Assembly: GCA_000697055.1 (NCBI GenBank)
Contig: JNDT01001339.1
Coordinates: 1-48,031, forward strand
Length of the DNA: 48,031 nt
Origin: Saksenaea vasiformis B4078
Lineage: Eukaryota > Mucoromycota > Mucoromycetes > Mucorales > Saksenaeaceae
Direction of reading: 5' to 3'
Shown one piece after another: positions 1 to 10,619 of the stretch (its first letter is position 1; the number at the start of each line of letters is the position of its first letter). The position numbers and the translations under genes are program-made. The notes under the pieces are model-generated. The model was not told the origin of the DNA. It saw only the letters and a list, made by a program, of their open reading frames with translations, and did no database searches.

Positions 1-147
1 TGGAGAACCTTGTACGACAGCCTTGTTTTCGGCGCAGAAGGAGCCACTTTCCGGTGGACAGAAATCGAGAAACTAATTACAGAAAACCTGGTTGAAATAA
101 CAAGAGAATACAACGGATGGACTCCACATAAATTGCTGTATGGATAG
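1..147 (+). CDS. 3' end of an unidentified protein-coding gene (partial)
   Basis: Frame 1 is open from the first base to a TAG at 145-147 and encodes 48 residues. The composition is protein-like: aromatic and charged residues, the segment FRWTEIEKLI, and the ending WTPHKLLYG. No start is visible, so this is either the tail of a longer gene to the left or a final exon. I do not recognise the family. An alternative is a chance open frame, but 48 codons without a stop in fairly A/T-rich DNA, with this composition, favours real coding. Confidence 0.45.
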   Translation, partial: WRTLYDSLVFGAEGATFRWTEIEKLITENLVEITREYNGWTPHKLLYG

Positions 148-993
148 ATAGCTCGAAAAAGTAATTTGCAGTAAAATAAAATAGCTTATTATCGTCGTAG
201 TAATTATATCGGACGTGAGATAACATTAGAAGTTTGGTTCTTTCATTTAACATATAGCCTGTATACTGATTTCTCACCTTTAAGGCCTGTGAAGAGGTGG
301 AATATAATTTTAGCATGTGAGAAGCATCAGAAGTCGAACAATGCCAATGGCCCCTTTTCTACATACCAGTATACAATTCACAGAATCACATTTATTTAAC
401 CAGCCAGTAGTAGGCTTTACTGAATGTACAGCCTCATACTAGGAGGGGGGTAGCAGTTTAGCCTTCTTGGAACTTCCTCGTCCTTCCTAGCCCTTTTGCA
501 CCTGTGTATGTTTTTCCGAAGCTTGCCAAGGACAGATCAGGAGGATGGCACTATTTTTCTTTCTTTCGCGTGTCGTTGGGTTGCAGGACAGATATATCGT
601 CTAGGTAAAAAGGTCACGATGTACTTGTTTTCGTGACAAATTGACAGCTGCGTACCAAAGGCGCACTTATCACTGGCGCAACGCGCCCTAGAGTATCGAG
701 AAAACCATCACGGAGTCGCCTCAAAGCAAAACGACGCTCGTGCTTCAGTGTAACATTTTTCTTATTTCGAGTTGTTTTTACTCCTTCTGATAGGGTACTG
801 AGAAAGCCATCACTGTAGTACCACGATACAGAACTCAGGTCATCCACGTACGAACTATTCTTTGGATTAACGCAAAATGAACACTGCCTGGCGCCAAGAA
901 GTATCACTTCCCAGCGCAAAATTTATTCAACTGGAAGGTAACGCAATATTTCTTTGAGGCAAAGGCCCATTAAAAATCCGGTTCTTTTTTTTT
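148..993. other. Spacer before LRR paralog 1
   Basis: No gene that I can support. Short open frames exist on the minus strand but have no convincing splice sites or composition. The right part (about 832-950) is a diverged copy of DNA at about 42788-42915, listed separately. Confidence 0.5.
832..950. repeat. Dispersed repeat, copy 1 of 2 in the window
   Basis: This stretch aligns in direct orientation with 42788-42915. Shared blocks include AACTCAGGTCA, GGATTAACGCAA and the run TCCAGCGCAAA (here CCCAGCGCAAAA), in the same order and spacing. It lies just upstream of LRR paralog 1, while the other copy lies just beyond the 3' end of STT3. No open frame is conserved between the two. It could be a fragment of an old mobile element or of a segmental duplication. 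Confidence 0.6.
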
Positions 994-1220
994 CACGTTA
1001 AGTAACAAGGTTCAGCCCAGCCTAAACAGATCCCGCCACAAACAAGACCAAGACCTAGCCAAAAGGGAATCTCATCCACTGCCAGCCTTAGACCGTGACC
1101 CCCAGAATTGTTTCTTTTCTCTCTCTCTCTTTTTTTTTCTTTCCCAGTGCTCGCAAGTTTACTGTTTCTCTCACACAACGCCTCGATTTCCCCGTTAGCA
1201 TACAACCATCCTGCGCAGCA
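994..1220 (+). promoter_or_regulatory. Conserved 5' block of LRR paralog 1
   Basis: The 230 bases before the ATG align with the equivalent stretches before paralog 2 (29027-29240, reverse strand) and paralog 3 (37571-37801). The block opens with CACGTTAAGTAACAAGG followed by TTCAGCCCA and CCAAACA-type words, then a C/T-rich run, then a GCTCGCAA word and a short leader ending in CAATG. Conservation outside coding DNA in three copies suggests promoter and leader sequence, or the edge of the duplicated unit. Confidence 0.55.
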
Positions 1221-3904
1221 ATGGGAAAGTCTCAATCATTTCGTTTGCTTGGGACAGCGGAGATCAAGAAAATTCCTATCGAAAATGTTGATGGAGAGGA
1301 TATTATTTATTGGGAGGATATCGAGCAAGTCTTCCCTGGGGTCAAACATATCGAGAATAGTGGGACTGTTGCTACTATGGTGAAGGATTCTAGTGGAAAG
1401 AGGTAAACTTTGGAAAAGTGCAAGACTGACGTTTACGATGAGACAGCAAAGAAATGTCACTCTGACCGAGTGTTTTGGGTTAATGTATGCCTTTTAGATC
1501 AACCCCATACCGCGTCAAGCACGTCCCTGACGCTATTCTGGACGTTATCCTGTTCACTGCCTGCGAGCACGTCTCCAGGGCTGGGCTATCGTTGAAGCAA
1601 AATGCGGAACCTGCGTCCAAAGAGACTCTGGAAGCTAACATCAACCAGCAATTCAGCAAGGTTGTCAAGATCGTCAATGATTGCCGCAAGGATATCAATG
1701 AGTGCCGCGAGGATGTCAACGAGGGTCGCAAGGATACAAAGCAAGGTCTGGTCCAAATTTATGGGCAATTGGCTGTGCTGCGGAGTCGCGTCGAAGCTGT
1801 CCTCACTCAGACCTATGAACTCCATGAATACCCAATCCCTCGTCTGTTTATTGTCCTTCCGCAGGATCCCTCAGGATGGGATTACGTCAATCCCTTGACA
1901 AACAAGTTCCGGCTCTACTTTTTGTGCGAGTGCGGAGAACACACAAGGTCGATGAACAGCAAAACTAAGGTTCCTCATCACATCCACATTGCGAAGCATG
2001 AAGGGTACGAGATCACTCGACCCTCCGAGTTCTTCCAGCAGTATGGTCCCTACGTCCTCACAATCCTGAAGATGCTCAAGCTCGGGATAACTGTCACAGG
2101 AGTTGTTATGCCGGCTTTGTCTCAGTTGGTCAGTGCGGTGTTCATCGATCAGACCACTACAGCTTTAAAGCAATTGCAGAAAAACATCGAGCCTGGGATG
2201 GATCGAGTCATTGGATATATCGATAACATATCGGCACAGAATGGCAGATCTATCGGAAAAGACTCAATGAGTAACAACAAAGCTGTTGATGATGTTGCCG
2301 AGCAGATGGAGAACAATCAAGCATTGGAAGGCGTAGATCTACGCAAGTTGGACATGTTCTTGAAAGGTGCTGATGGGAACAAGGCGTTGGGAAATCTGTA
2401 TAAGACTGTCACGGACGAAGGACACGTCAAATGGGTATGTGTTGACCATTATCATGAGAATTATAACAGGTCGGCAGTCCAATCGTTCCGACGTGCAGTG
2501 GATGAAGTTGGCGGGTCATTTGACGAGAACAATGGTCTAGTGAAAGTGAAACTTGAGTCAAGAGTGTTGGCACAGCAGTTCTACTCCGCGTTGGGGAAGG
2601 CCAGATCTGTCTATGAGCTCGATATCTGCCTGGATTTCGAGGGCAGCAAGAGTGACCTTGGAGCACTAGAGGATACACTCAAAAAATCAAGAATAGCGAT
2701 TCTTCGTCTTGATCTCGGAAGATTTCGACCAAGCCTGCGTAGCAAACTATTACCATTATCCACTCGATACAGCGCTCTTGTGCGCATCATCGAGCACCCC
2801 AATATGAAAATGATTCACATTACCTTTCCAAGTGATCTCATTAACCTTTCCAGCTTTTGGCCAAATAGGCTACTACACCTCCACAAGTTATCAATCAACA
2901 TGATTCCTGAAGTGATAGAAGCAAAGGACTGTAGACTATTGTCAGAGATGCTTGGGGCCAACCCGACTCTGACAACTTTGGAATTGCCGTTCAACAGGAT
3001 CAGAGAAAACGGAGCTCAGGCCTTGGCTGAGGCACTCAAGATCAACTCGACTCTGACAACTTTGGACTTGGCGAACAACTCGATCAGAGACAACGGAGCT
3101 CAGGCCTTGGCTGAGGCACTCAAGACCAACTCGACTCTGACAGCTTTGGAATTGCCGTTCAACGGGATCAGAGAAAACGGAGCTCAGGCCTTGGCTGAGG
3201 CACTCAAGATCAACTCGACTTTGACCACTTCGAACTTGGCGAACAACTCGATCAGAGACAACGGAGCTCAGGCCTTGGCTGAGGCACTCAAGACCAACTC
3301 GACTCTGACTACTTTGGACTTGGCGAACAACTCGATCAGAGACAACGGAGCTCAGGCCTTGGCTGAGGCACTCAAGACCAACTCGACTCTGACAACTTTG
3401 AACTTGGTGGCCAACTCGATCGGAGACAACGGAGCTCAGGCCCTGGCTGAGGCACTCAAGACAACTCGACTCTGACAACTTTGAACTTGGCGGACAACTC
3501 GATCGGAGACAACGGAGCTCAGGCCTTGGCTGAGGCACTCAAGATCAACTCGACTCTGACAACTTTGAACTTGGCGAAGAACTCGATCAGAGACAACGGA
3601 GCTCAGGCCTTGGCTGAGGCACTCAAGATCAACTCGACTCTGACAACTTTGGAACTTGCAGTTCAACTCGATCGGAGACAACGGAGCTCAGGCCTTGGCT
3701 GAGGCACTCAAGATCAACTCGACTTTGACCACTTCGAACTTGGCGAACAACTCGATCAGAGACAACGGAGCTCAGGCCTTGGCTGAGGCACTCAAGACCA
3801 ACTCGACTCTGACTACTTTGGATTTAAGATTTAACAAGATCGAATGGGACGGACATCAAGCGCTGCATCAAGTGTCTCGGGCCACAATAGATGTCATATT
3901 ATGA
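1221..3904 (+). pseudogene. LRR receptor-like protein, paralog 1, with two compensating one-base indels
   Basis: Exon 1 is 1221-1402 and ends in the middle of an Arg codon; the intron is 1403-1497 (GTAAAC...TTTTAG); exon 2 starts at 1498. Exon 1 encodes a conserved module with IIYWEDIEQVFPGVKHIEN. Exon 2 encodes VKHVPDAILDVIL, a short heptad-like segment rich in NxCRxD words, a middle domain (ELHEYPIPRLF, then FFQQYGPYVLTILKMLK), a linker with VKWVCVDHYHENYNRS, and about ten 28-residue ribonuclease-inhibitor-type LRRs. One C is missing near 3463, giving a stop at 3473-3475. One extra A near 3653 restores the original frame, which then runs to TGA at 3902-3904. Without the indels the gene would be one frame. 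It may be a recent pseudogene, or the indels may be assembly errors in a near-identical tandem array. The middle domain is not one I can name; no P-loop NTPase motif is visible. Confidence 0.75.
2945..3835 (+). repeat. 84-base tandem array encoding 28-residue LRRs (paralog 1)
   Basis: About ten units of 84 bases, nearly identical at the DNA level around GACAACGGAGCTCAGGC, CTTGGCTGAGGCACTCAAGA and CAACTCGACTCTGAC. Each encodes the pattern NSIxDNGAQALAEALKxNST. Units differ at only a few codons. 3176-3318 and 3680-3822 are identical and exactly six units (504 bases) apart, which indicates recent unequal exchange or conversion. Confidence 0.9.
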
Positions 3905-4260
3905 TAGTATATCTTCATTTGTGGTATATAAGGAGTCGATGCCAGCTGCAGATAGAAAGTTGTAGGTACCGCGAACCTTTAGAGTAGGAGTAATGAGAGA
4001 GAAGCTGTTATGCAACTTGGACTGTAAACTGCTATTCAGAGACAAAGCGATAAAACTTCTAATTACGAGCGCAAATGCGGTGCAGGGGATAAATGAAGGA
4101 GATAGGATGGTGCGGAAGCGTGATTTTCATTTTATTTCTACGATACCTCAAAGAGAAAGGCATTGGATCAAATCATATTCACTGCGTCACTAACTGCCGC
4201 AGTGTAAGTTAGGAAAACTATAAAAAGTGTGTTTGCATGATGAAAGTTATTGTGTTAAAG
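3905..4260. other. 3' flank of LRR paralog 1
   Basis: The first ~130 bases resemble, in reverse complement, the 3' flank of paralog 2 (about 26910-27060). Shared words include GTGGTATATAAGG and TCGATGCCAGCTGCAGA. The homology of the paralogs therefore extends past the stop codon. The rest contains a possible donor at 4204 and acceptor at 4259-4260 for the PB1 gene that follows. Nothing else is supported. Confidence 0.5.
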
Positions 4261-4561
4261 CATATCTGTAACATTGAAAATCACTATTGGAGACCACACA
4301 CGCCGCCTTGATTTATCCCGCAAGACTGCATGGAATGACTTATGCGCTCGGTTGAGATCCTTATCCTTGATCCAAGATGGTTCTCCCATTGTCCTTTTCT
4401 ACCGCGATCACGACGATCGCGTTGCAAGCCCATCGAATATGGAGCTGGAGCAACTTCTCAACCACTCTCCAACAAGCCAACTTCATTTTTACGACGCCTC
4501 AATTGATGATGCCCAAAGGGTCACCCGCTTGCCTCTTTATTTGACCGGTGTGGACAACTGA
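4261..4561 (+). CDS. PB1-domain protein, 3' exon (5' end unresolved)
   Basis: From an AG at 4259-4260 the frame reads ISVTLKITIGDHTRRLDLS..., matching the start of a PB1 domain: a beta hairpin, then WNDLCARLRSL as the first helix, IVLFYRDHDDR with acidic residues, and MELEQLL as the second helix. It stops at TGA 4559-4561. PB1 domains mediate head-to-tail protein interactions (NBR1, p62, Cdc24 and similar). No ATG fits the beginning: the frame is closed by TAA at 4256-4258, so an upstream exon is needed. A GTAAGT donor at 4204 is a candidate but no clear first exon is visible. The encoded part is only ~99 residues, so this may be a truncated remnant. Confidence 0.5.
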
Positions 4562-6475
4562 TCGATCGACGTCAACAAATAGTTCAGCAACCGTGCGTTG
4601 CTCGCATCATGAATGAACTAGCTCCAACACTTATAACAAGTGACAGATCTATCGACTTTGATGCAATGGATACATCGCTAAAAACATTTTCCTCAACAAT
4701 ATAACAGCGGAAGCCACGATACGGAACCCGTACGTGGCCGCCACCACCATCATCGTCATTTTATGGAGCGAGGAGACAGCCGCTACGAAGGTGAGCATAG
4801 CGCACGCAATGGAGGACCAGAATAAAGTCGAGATAAAGCCATCGGTACGGCACCCATAACAGAGACAGCAGCAGCTTAACCGAGCGCTTCCGGGGCAGAT
4901 AAAATCACTAGCCAAGCATAGACCTGCTCTCATCCAGAAGGAATTCATCAGCAACATTCTGTCCCAGTAAAACATTGCTTTGACCATTGCCCACCTGAAT
5001 TCCATCGACATGACGCTTCATGCCTAGCTCATCATCATGACACACATATCAACCGCCAGCTGGCCCGATGTAGCCGCACAAGTTCCTAAAATATGGATGG
5101 CATCATCGTCGTCACCATCTCCTCCACCACGGCGGCCATGGAAACCTCGATACTACAGCCGCAACCGCAGAACGAGACACAGACACTACCATCCTCGACG
5201 TATTAGTCACTCGTCACTCGTTTCATCATGACTTTTCAAGAGCCAAGGAGAAAAAGGAACCACCGTTGATCCCGTGAGCTAGCTCAACTCCAAATCTTTT
5301 ATTGGTATGCGAAAGAATAAGAAAAAGAAACTCAAAAAAAAGGTGAAAGTATTACAAATAGGAAGAAAAGAAAGAGCAGTTAAGAATAAAAAGCTAATAT
5401 TCTCAAACGAGGACTTCCAAATGGTTTGTTTGCAGTGGTATCATGCCGTATGATCTTGAGAGATAGCCATCACCTCCATCACAGGGCTAGATTTGTCTTC
5501 TGATGTACATTATCCGGCGAAGATTAAGAAGATTGTATCTCTTTTCCTTTGTTGATTTTTTGAGGATGATGTCTTGAGCATTCCTCGCCAGTATCGCCAT
5601 GCATACCATTGCTCCTAGTTAAGGGTTGTTAGCATGCGTTGTCTGTCTGCTCTGACGGGCGGTTACCAGTAGCCAAGTCATTCGTTTCCAATGATGTTTC
5701 ACTTTTTAGAATGCTGGCAGATCCGTTCCCCTATTTATATACGTGTGGCGATGGCTAGAATGCTGATATTTCCCAAAAACTTCTGACAACAGAAACTGCG
5801 GATCGTTTATGTTTCTTTCTCTGTTTCGGTTGAAATCCGGATTCCACAAGCTCTTTTTTATTTTCAACAACACATTCACTCACGCATAACTATTGGACTT
5901 GTTCCAGTGCTACCTCTACTTTTGCGAGTATCACACGCAGTGATACAAGGTGAGATAGAGATCCTTTGATTTCTGTGTCACGACGATCTATTGTTATTTA
6001 TTTTTTCTTATCAAGTTTCCTGCTGTTCTATTTAAGTAGGCCATTTAGGATGTTTCATCTCACCTAACCAATAACACTTGCCCATGTAAAGGGGAAGGGG
6101 CAATCGACACCTGCCAAAGAAGCGGACCGCCGGACGTGATGGTTTCGGCCATGTCACGATCACCGGAGTTAGAAATCAATGATGTGCATGTGTCTTGTCT
6201 TCTTTATTCTTCCTGCGTTTGTATATGTTTTTCTGTCAAAAACGATACGGATGATGACAGTGCGGGTTTGGGAAACCGGTGTCGCCTGAAACCATGGCTT
6301 TGCGCGGGATAGTGTTTCCTTAGAGGTTCGGTCGGGCGATCGGAAGAACAAAACACAAAAAATCGTTGGAATATGAGTCGTACTTACTCAGAGTCACAAA
6401 CAATGGGCAGGTCATAATTTTTTAAACGCCTGCGATCGGATCTTTTGGATACTCCCCTCCTCTACCAGCAAAGTT
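4562..6475. other. Intergenic stretch, possible decayed coding DNA at 4700-5200
   Basis: Downstream of the PB1 frame, several plus-strand frames show fragments of protein-like composition interrupted by stops, including a His-rich segment near 4738-4770. This could be a decayed continuation of the PB1 gene. Between 5230 and 6475 there are A-rich tracts (5290-5400) and no supported gene. The last few hundred bases should hold the promoter of the homoserine kinase gene. Confidence 0.35.
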
Positions 6476-7647
6476 ATGACCGCCTTGAACTCGCCACGGC
6501 GCTTTCGTATCCGCGCACCATGTTCGACAGCCAATATTGGACCGGGATTCGATGTGCTGGGCATTTCACTTTCGCTGTACTTGACATTGGATGTGACGAT
6601 CGGTCAAGGTACAAAGCCATTCGAGATGACCTATTCGGGTGAAGGCGCCAAGGATGTTCCACTTACTCCAGAGCATAACTTGATTACCAAGACCGCTCTC
6701 TACGTGCTTTCGGCGAACGGGATCTCTCAGTTGCCTCAGCCTCTTCAAATTCATTGCGACAATCCTATTCCGTTGGGCCGTGGACTGGGTTCTTCCGGTG
6801 CTGCTGTCGTGGCGGGTGTATTGCTGGGAAATGCACTTGGCCAGCTGAATCTTGATAAAGACCGCTTGTTGGATTACTGTCTGATGATTGAACGTCACCC
6901 TGACAACGTGGCCGCTGCGTTGATGGGTGGCTTTGTCGCCTCCTACCTCCGTGAATTGGATCCCAAAGACTGGGAAGGTGTTCCCGCCTCAGAATCGCTT
7001 CTGGAAATCGCCTTATCGCAGAATGTGCCACCACCACCACGCGGCATTGGTCACTTTGTACGACTCGGCTGGGCTAAAGAAATTAAAGCAATTGCCATCA
7101 TTCCGCAGTTCGAAGTGGCCACAGCCAAAGCACGAGCAGTGCTGCCTACCCACTATGAAAAAGCAGATGTGGTATGTAACACACAGAAGCTATTTTTTTC
7201 TTTCTTCCTTCACGATAATCTGACAGACGAGCAATTAGATCTTCAATTTCCAACGTTTGGCGGTACTGACCACTGCATTGGGACGATCACCACCCGATGC
7301 GGATCTCATCTTTAACGCCATGCAAGACAAGGTGCATCAGCCTTATCGCAAGAGCTTGGTAAATAAGAAAAGAAAAAAAAGAAAAAAAAAGAACTGACGC
7401 ACTGACATGTGGCACATAGATTCCTGGACTGCCTGAGGTTTTATCGACAATTACTCCGAACACACATGATGGTCTTTTGGGTATTTGTTTATCGGGTGCT
7501 GGTCCTACTATTCTGGCCTTAGCAACACATAACTTCGATGCCATTGCCACAGCAGCAGAAGCAGTCTTTGAAAAACACGGAGTCAAGTGCGTTTACAAAG
7601 TATTAGAGGTGGTAGAAGATGGAGCAACCCAAATAGACTTGAAATAG
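6476..7647 (+). CDS. THR1: Homoserine kinase
   Basis: Phosphorylates homoserine with ATP in threonine synthesis; a cytosolic GHMP kinase. Exons are 6476-7171, 7239-7358 and 7420-7647. The introns begin GTATGT and GTAAAT and end in TTAG and ATAG, and all phases are zero. The product is 347 aa, close to the family length. The start gives an RIRAPCSTANIGPGFD motif at residues ~12-26. The GHMP ATP-binding motif GRGLGSSGAAVVAG lies near residue 100, with ERHPDNVAAALMGG after it. Exon 2 encodes NFQRLAVLTTAL and AMQDKVHQPYRKSL, and exon 3 encodes IPGLPEVL and ICLSGAGPTILALA, all in family order. The next gene starts 193 bases downstream on the same strand. Confidence 0.95.
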
Positions 7648-7839
7648 AAACCCACTTATCAACAAAACCCTATAAAAAGAATGACTGCAAACTGTGTGTT
7701 ACAAAACCCACAATCATGTCCTTTTTTTCTTTCTTTTTTTCGCCATACTAAAACAGAACCCATCAGCACTTGATACGCCAAGACCTTTTTTTTTCTAACC
7801 TTCTTTCCTTTTTGCATTCCTTGTTTTTCCCGTCATATA

Positions 7840-9042
7840 ATGTATTCTCTTTTTATCTTTACTTTGATTACCTCGGCTGTGGCATTGAGGTTTGGTGAAC
7901 GATGCGATCCAGGTGCTATCTATACGTAAGCTTTTTATTTGCGTATCTATAACATAGGCCAATTGATAGGGGTGATGTAGGCAATTCTCTTGGGAATACG
8001 ATGATTCTTGTAGCGATGTATACTTGTTCTGCGATCCAGTAAGCAGTACATGCCAGTATAAAAAGTGTTCGAACAGTGATTATATTCGAAAGTAAATAAT
8101 TGCCGTTTCTGTACGTTTCTCGACTCATGGTGTGTATGTTTGCATTTAGTTGGGACGTCAAAGTTCATCCATTTCCTGCTCGGTGTAATAGCACAACCTT
8201 TTGTCCAGACAATTCTTCAGGTTGTAAACCATTGCTTCCAGTAGGCGGGCATTGTGATTTAGTAAGTACAGAGAATCATCATCTTTTTTTCTTTTTTAGT
8301 TCACTGACCATGGAAAAAGGAACGCGACGATGAATGTGTGGGAGGTCCTAACGCGATCTGTTTGAATATGACTTGCTTTATCAAGGGAGCACCGTTGGGT
8401 GGTCGGTGTGGGTCTGACAAGTAAGCACAAAAAATTTAAGTTTTCCCGCTAAGCCCGTGATGTGATAGGACGGACTATGTTTCCTACGATGCGGAGGGCT
8501 ACGCGGTAATGCAGACGATTATTCGCGACAATTGTACAGTTGGAACCTACTGTGGACCGGAAACGACATGTATCATGTCAAAACCTAACGGAGCGACATG
8601 TCAACAAGATCGAGAGTGTCTATCACAGACGTGTAATAATGATGGACTGTGTATCCAAGGACCGGATGTGTTCCACACAATCCCGGTGTGGTTGTGGGCT
8701 GTGGTGGGTGTGTCTGTGTTTCTATTTGTGTTTGTGATTCTTCTTGGGTTATGGGTGCTGCACCGTTATCAAAGCAAAAAGGAGCATGCCAAAATTGTCA
8801 AATTTTTTGGCGACAATGAGGAGTTTGGGAAATATGCCATGGCAGAATCGACAGAGAGGTTTTATGGACTCGACACCCCGACGACAGCAAGCATTCCGGG
8901 ATCGGACGGTCATAATAACAGCGTGGTGTATCTTACAACGCCAGATTACAAAGAATCATCGGCGTTGGCAGCGACTCGGCCTCTCAGTTGGCGTAGCTCT
9001 TCGCAGCCAAAACTTTCATCCGAACCTCTGGTTCACAAATAA
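7840..9042 (+). CDS. Cys-rich single-pass membrane protein with N-terminal signal peptide
   Basis: Exons are 7840-7925, 8150-8261, 8320-8420 and 8469-9042; splice phases fit throughout and give 290 aa. Residues 1-17 form a signal peptide (YSLFIFTLITSAVA). The ectodomain, to about residue 168, holds many cysteines in short CxxxxxxC-type spacings (for example RCNSTTFCPD, DDECVGGPNAIC, GATCQQDRECLSQTC). One membrane helix follows at ~172-198, then a ~90-residue cytoplasmic tail rich in Ser/Thr. The acceptor before exon 3 is AAAAAG with a CTGAC branch-like word just upstream; the more T-rich TTTTTTAG nearby would put a stop in frame. I recognise the layout as typical of early-diverging fungal surface proteins but know no function. 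A sensor or adhesion role would be a guess. Confidence 0.75.
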
Positions 9043-10619
9043 AATGTTAGACCCCACTGATCCTACACATCTCTCCGCGACCCAGTCAACTCTTTACTCC
9101 CTTCCGAAGAGACAGAATATTACTATCCGCTACTGATAGAACCGCTATCTCTACGCTTTCGCATCTCTACAGCATCACGTAAAGTGAGCTGCGATCCTAG
9201 CTACATCTGTCTCATTACTGATTAGCTACAATGTACTGGCTCCATAACACCAATACCCTTCCACCTCCCCACGCCCCGTTTGATATAGAAACTTCACCGC
9301 GCTGCTTTTCCTTTTCTTTTTTTTTCCTTTGCTTGCAAGGGGATTCTTACACATTCTTTTTCTACGAGAGCGGACCAGAGCGAACATACCGAGGCGGGGC
9401 CGAGGTTACTGTCGCAAATAAAGCCCTACCTTTTCACCCTTTTCTTTCCTTTACGATGAGGTCTTTCTTTTTTATTGAGAGTAGATTAAAGGGAATAAGT
9501 CAAGTAATACAGCATTCAAGGTCAGGCACCTTCATGAAGACCATCACACCTCGTTATCTGCAACCGGTTTTTGCTTGAGACGCAAAATAAGCCCATATTT
9601 CTATAGCTTTTGTTCGTCTGTAGAATCTAGAGCTACTTATCGTATGATACAATTGGAAATGGTCATCCACACCTGATGCGTAGCAGGTTTGACAACAATA
9701 AAGCTATCTTTCTACATTGCGCGTTTATATAGGGGTATCGCGGGACTCCATGCTACGTTTTGTTTCATGAATGGCATAATTCGTCGAGAACGCCTAAAAG
9801 TTGTCCTTTCTGATTTCTCGTCACTTTACCTTTCTTTTCATTTTTACTTTTTTTTCAATCACGAAGAGATTGATTTGGGTATACGTCTGTGAACGATTAT
9901 ATGAATGTCCGCGGATGATACATGCTTCTATCTATTGCAGGACCCCGGTGGCTGTACTTTCTCCACCTCCAGCAATATCCCCTCCATTTCTGCCTTTTCT
10001 TCCACGTGGGTCAATGTCTGGCAAGATGACAATCGATGCTTTTACTTACTGCGGATCGTAGTGACGATCCTGTCCTCTCCCCTTCTCCTCCGCCACCACC
10101 AAAGTCTCCGGATTTGTTCAAAGAACAAGAAAACTACTGAATCCTGGCGCAACTCCAGGACAGGGCTCAATGCCCGTACAGGGGTTAAGTGAGTCCGTCA
10201 CTGTTGGATATGCTTTACTCAATCCATTTCTTTTGTGTATGACACTTCTCCTATTGTGCCCCATCCCAATTTTGATTTTCTCTATTTTGCCCCCAATTTT
10301 TACCCTATCTTAGTCCCAAATTTGTTTTTCATCTTTGTCTCAATTTTCCTTGTAACTGTTCCAATACAGTAAAACCAGTAAAAAGGATCATGCATTCCCG
10401 AATCGGATCTCTTCTGTCAGTTTTCATTTGACGGTCACATCAGCGAATGACATCATCGAAAGAAAAGGGCGCTTAAGACAAAGCGTGTGACACAGGCCCT
10501 TCATTCTTATTTTTTTTGTGAGTGTGTACGTGCGTGTTCGAAGAACGTTGAAACGACGATCGGAATAACATCTGAAAAAAAAAAGAAAAAAGGCACCGTT
10601 ATACATTTGAAAAAAAAAC
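9043..10619. other. Intergenic region with a proline-rich coding-like patch
   Basis: Around 9940-10195 the plus strand shows a Pro/Ser-rich reading (VLSPPPAISPPF..., then SPSPPPPPKSP, then GATPGQGSMPVQG). It needs at least two frame changes to be joined, and it begins after an ATTGCAG acceptor-like site. It could be a decayed or weakly spliced exon. The mirrored minus-strand reading is less protein-like. The rest is T-rich spacer. The final ~100 bases before 10620 are A-rich and probably form the SPF30 leader. Confidence 0.35.

Noticed and set aside
2341..2400. P-loop-like GK(S/T) words in the LRR linker
   Set aside because: The nearby glycine and lysine spacing does not satisfy GxxxxGK(S/T) in any paralog, so an NTPase domain is not claimed.
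2942..3538. 198-codon minus-strand open frame and its neighbour at 3436-3681
   Set aside because: Antisense shadow of the 84-base LRR repeats; every unit lacks stops on the reverse strand, so the frame is long by repetition only.
4649..5011. 120-codon minus-strand frame with hydrophobic segments
   Set aside because: Overlaps plus-strand DNA with better coding-like composition; no splice sites or recognisable domain.
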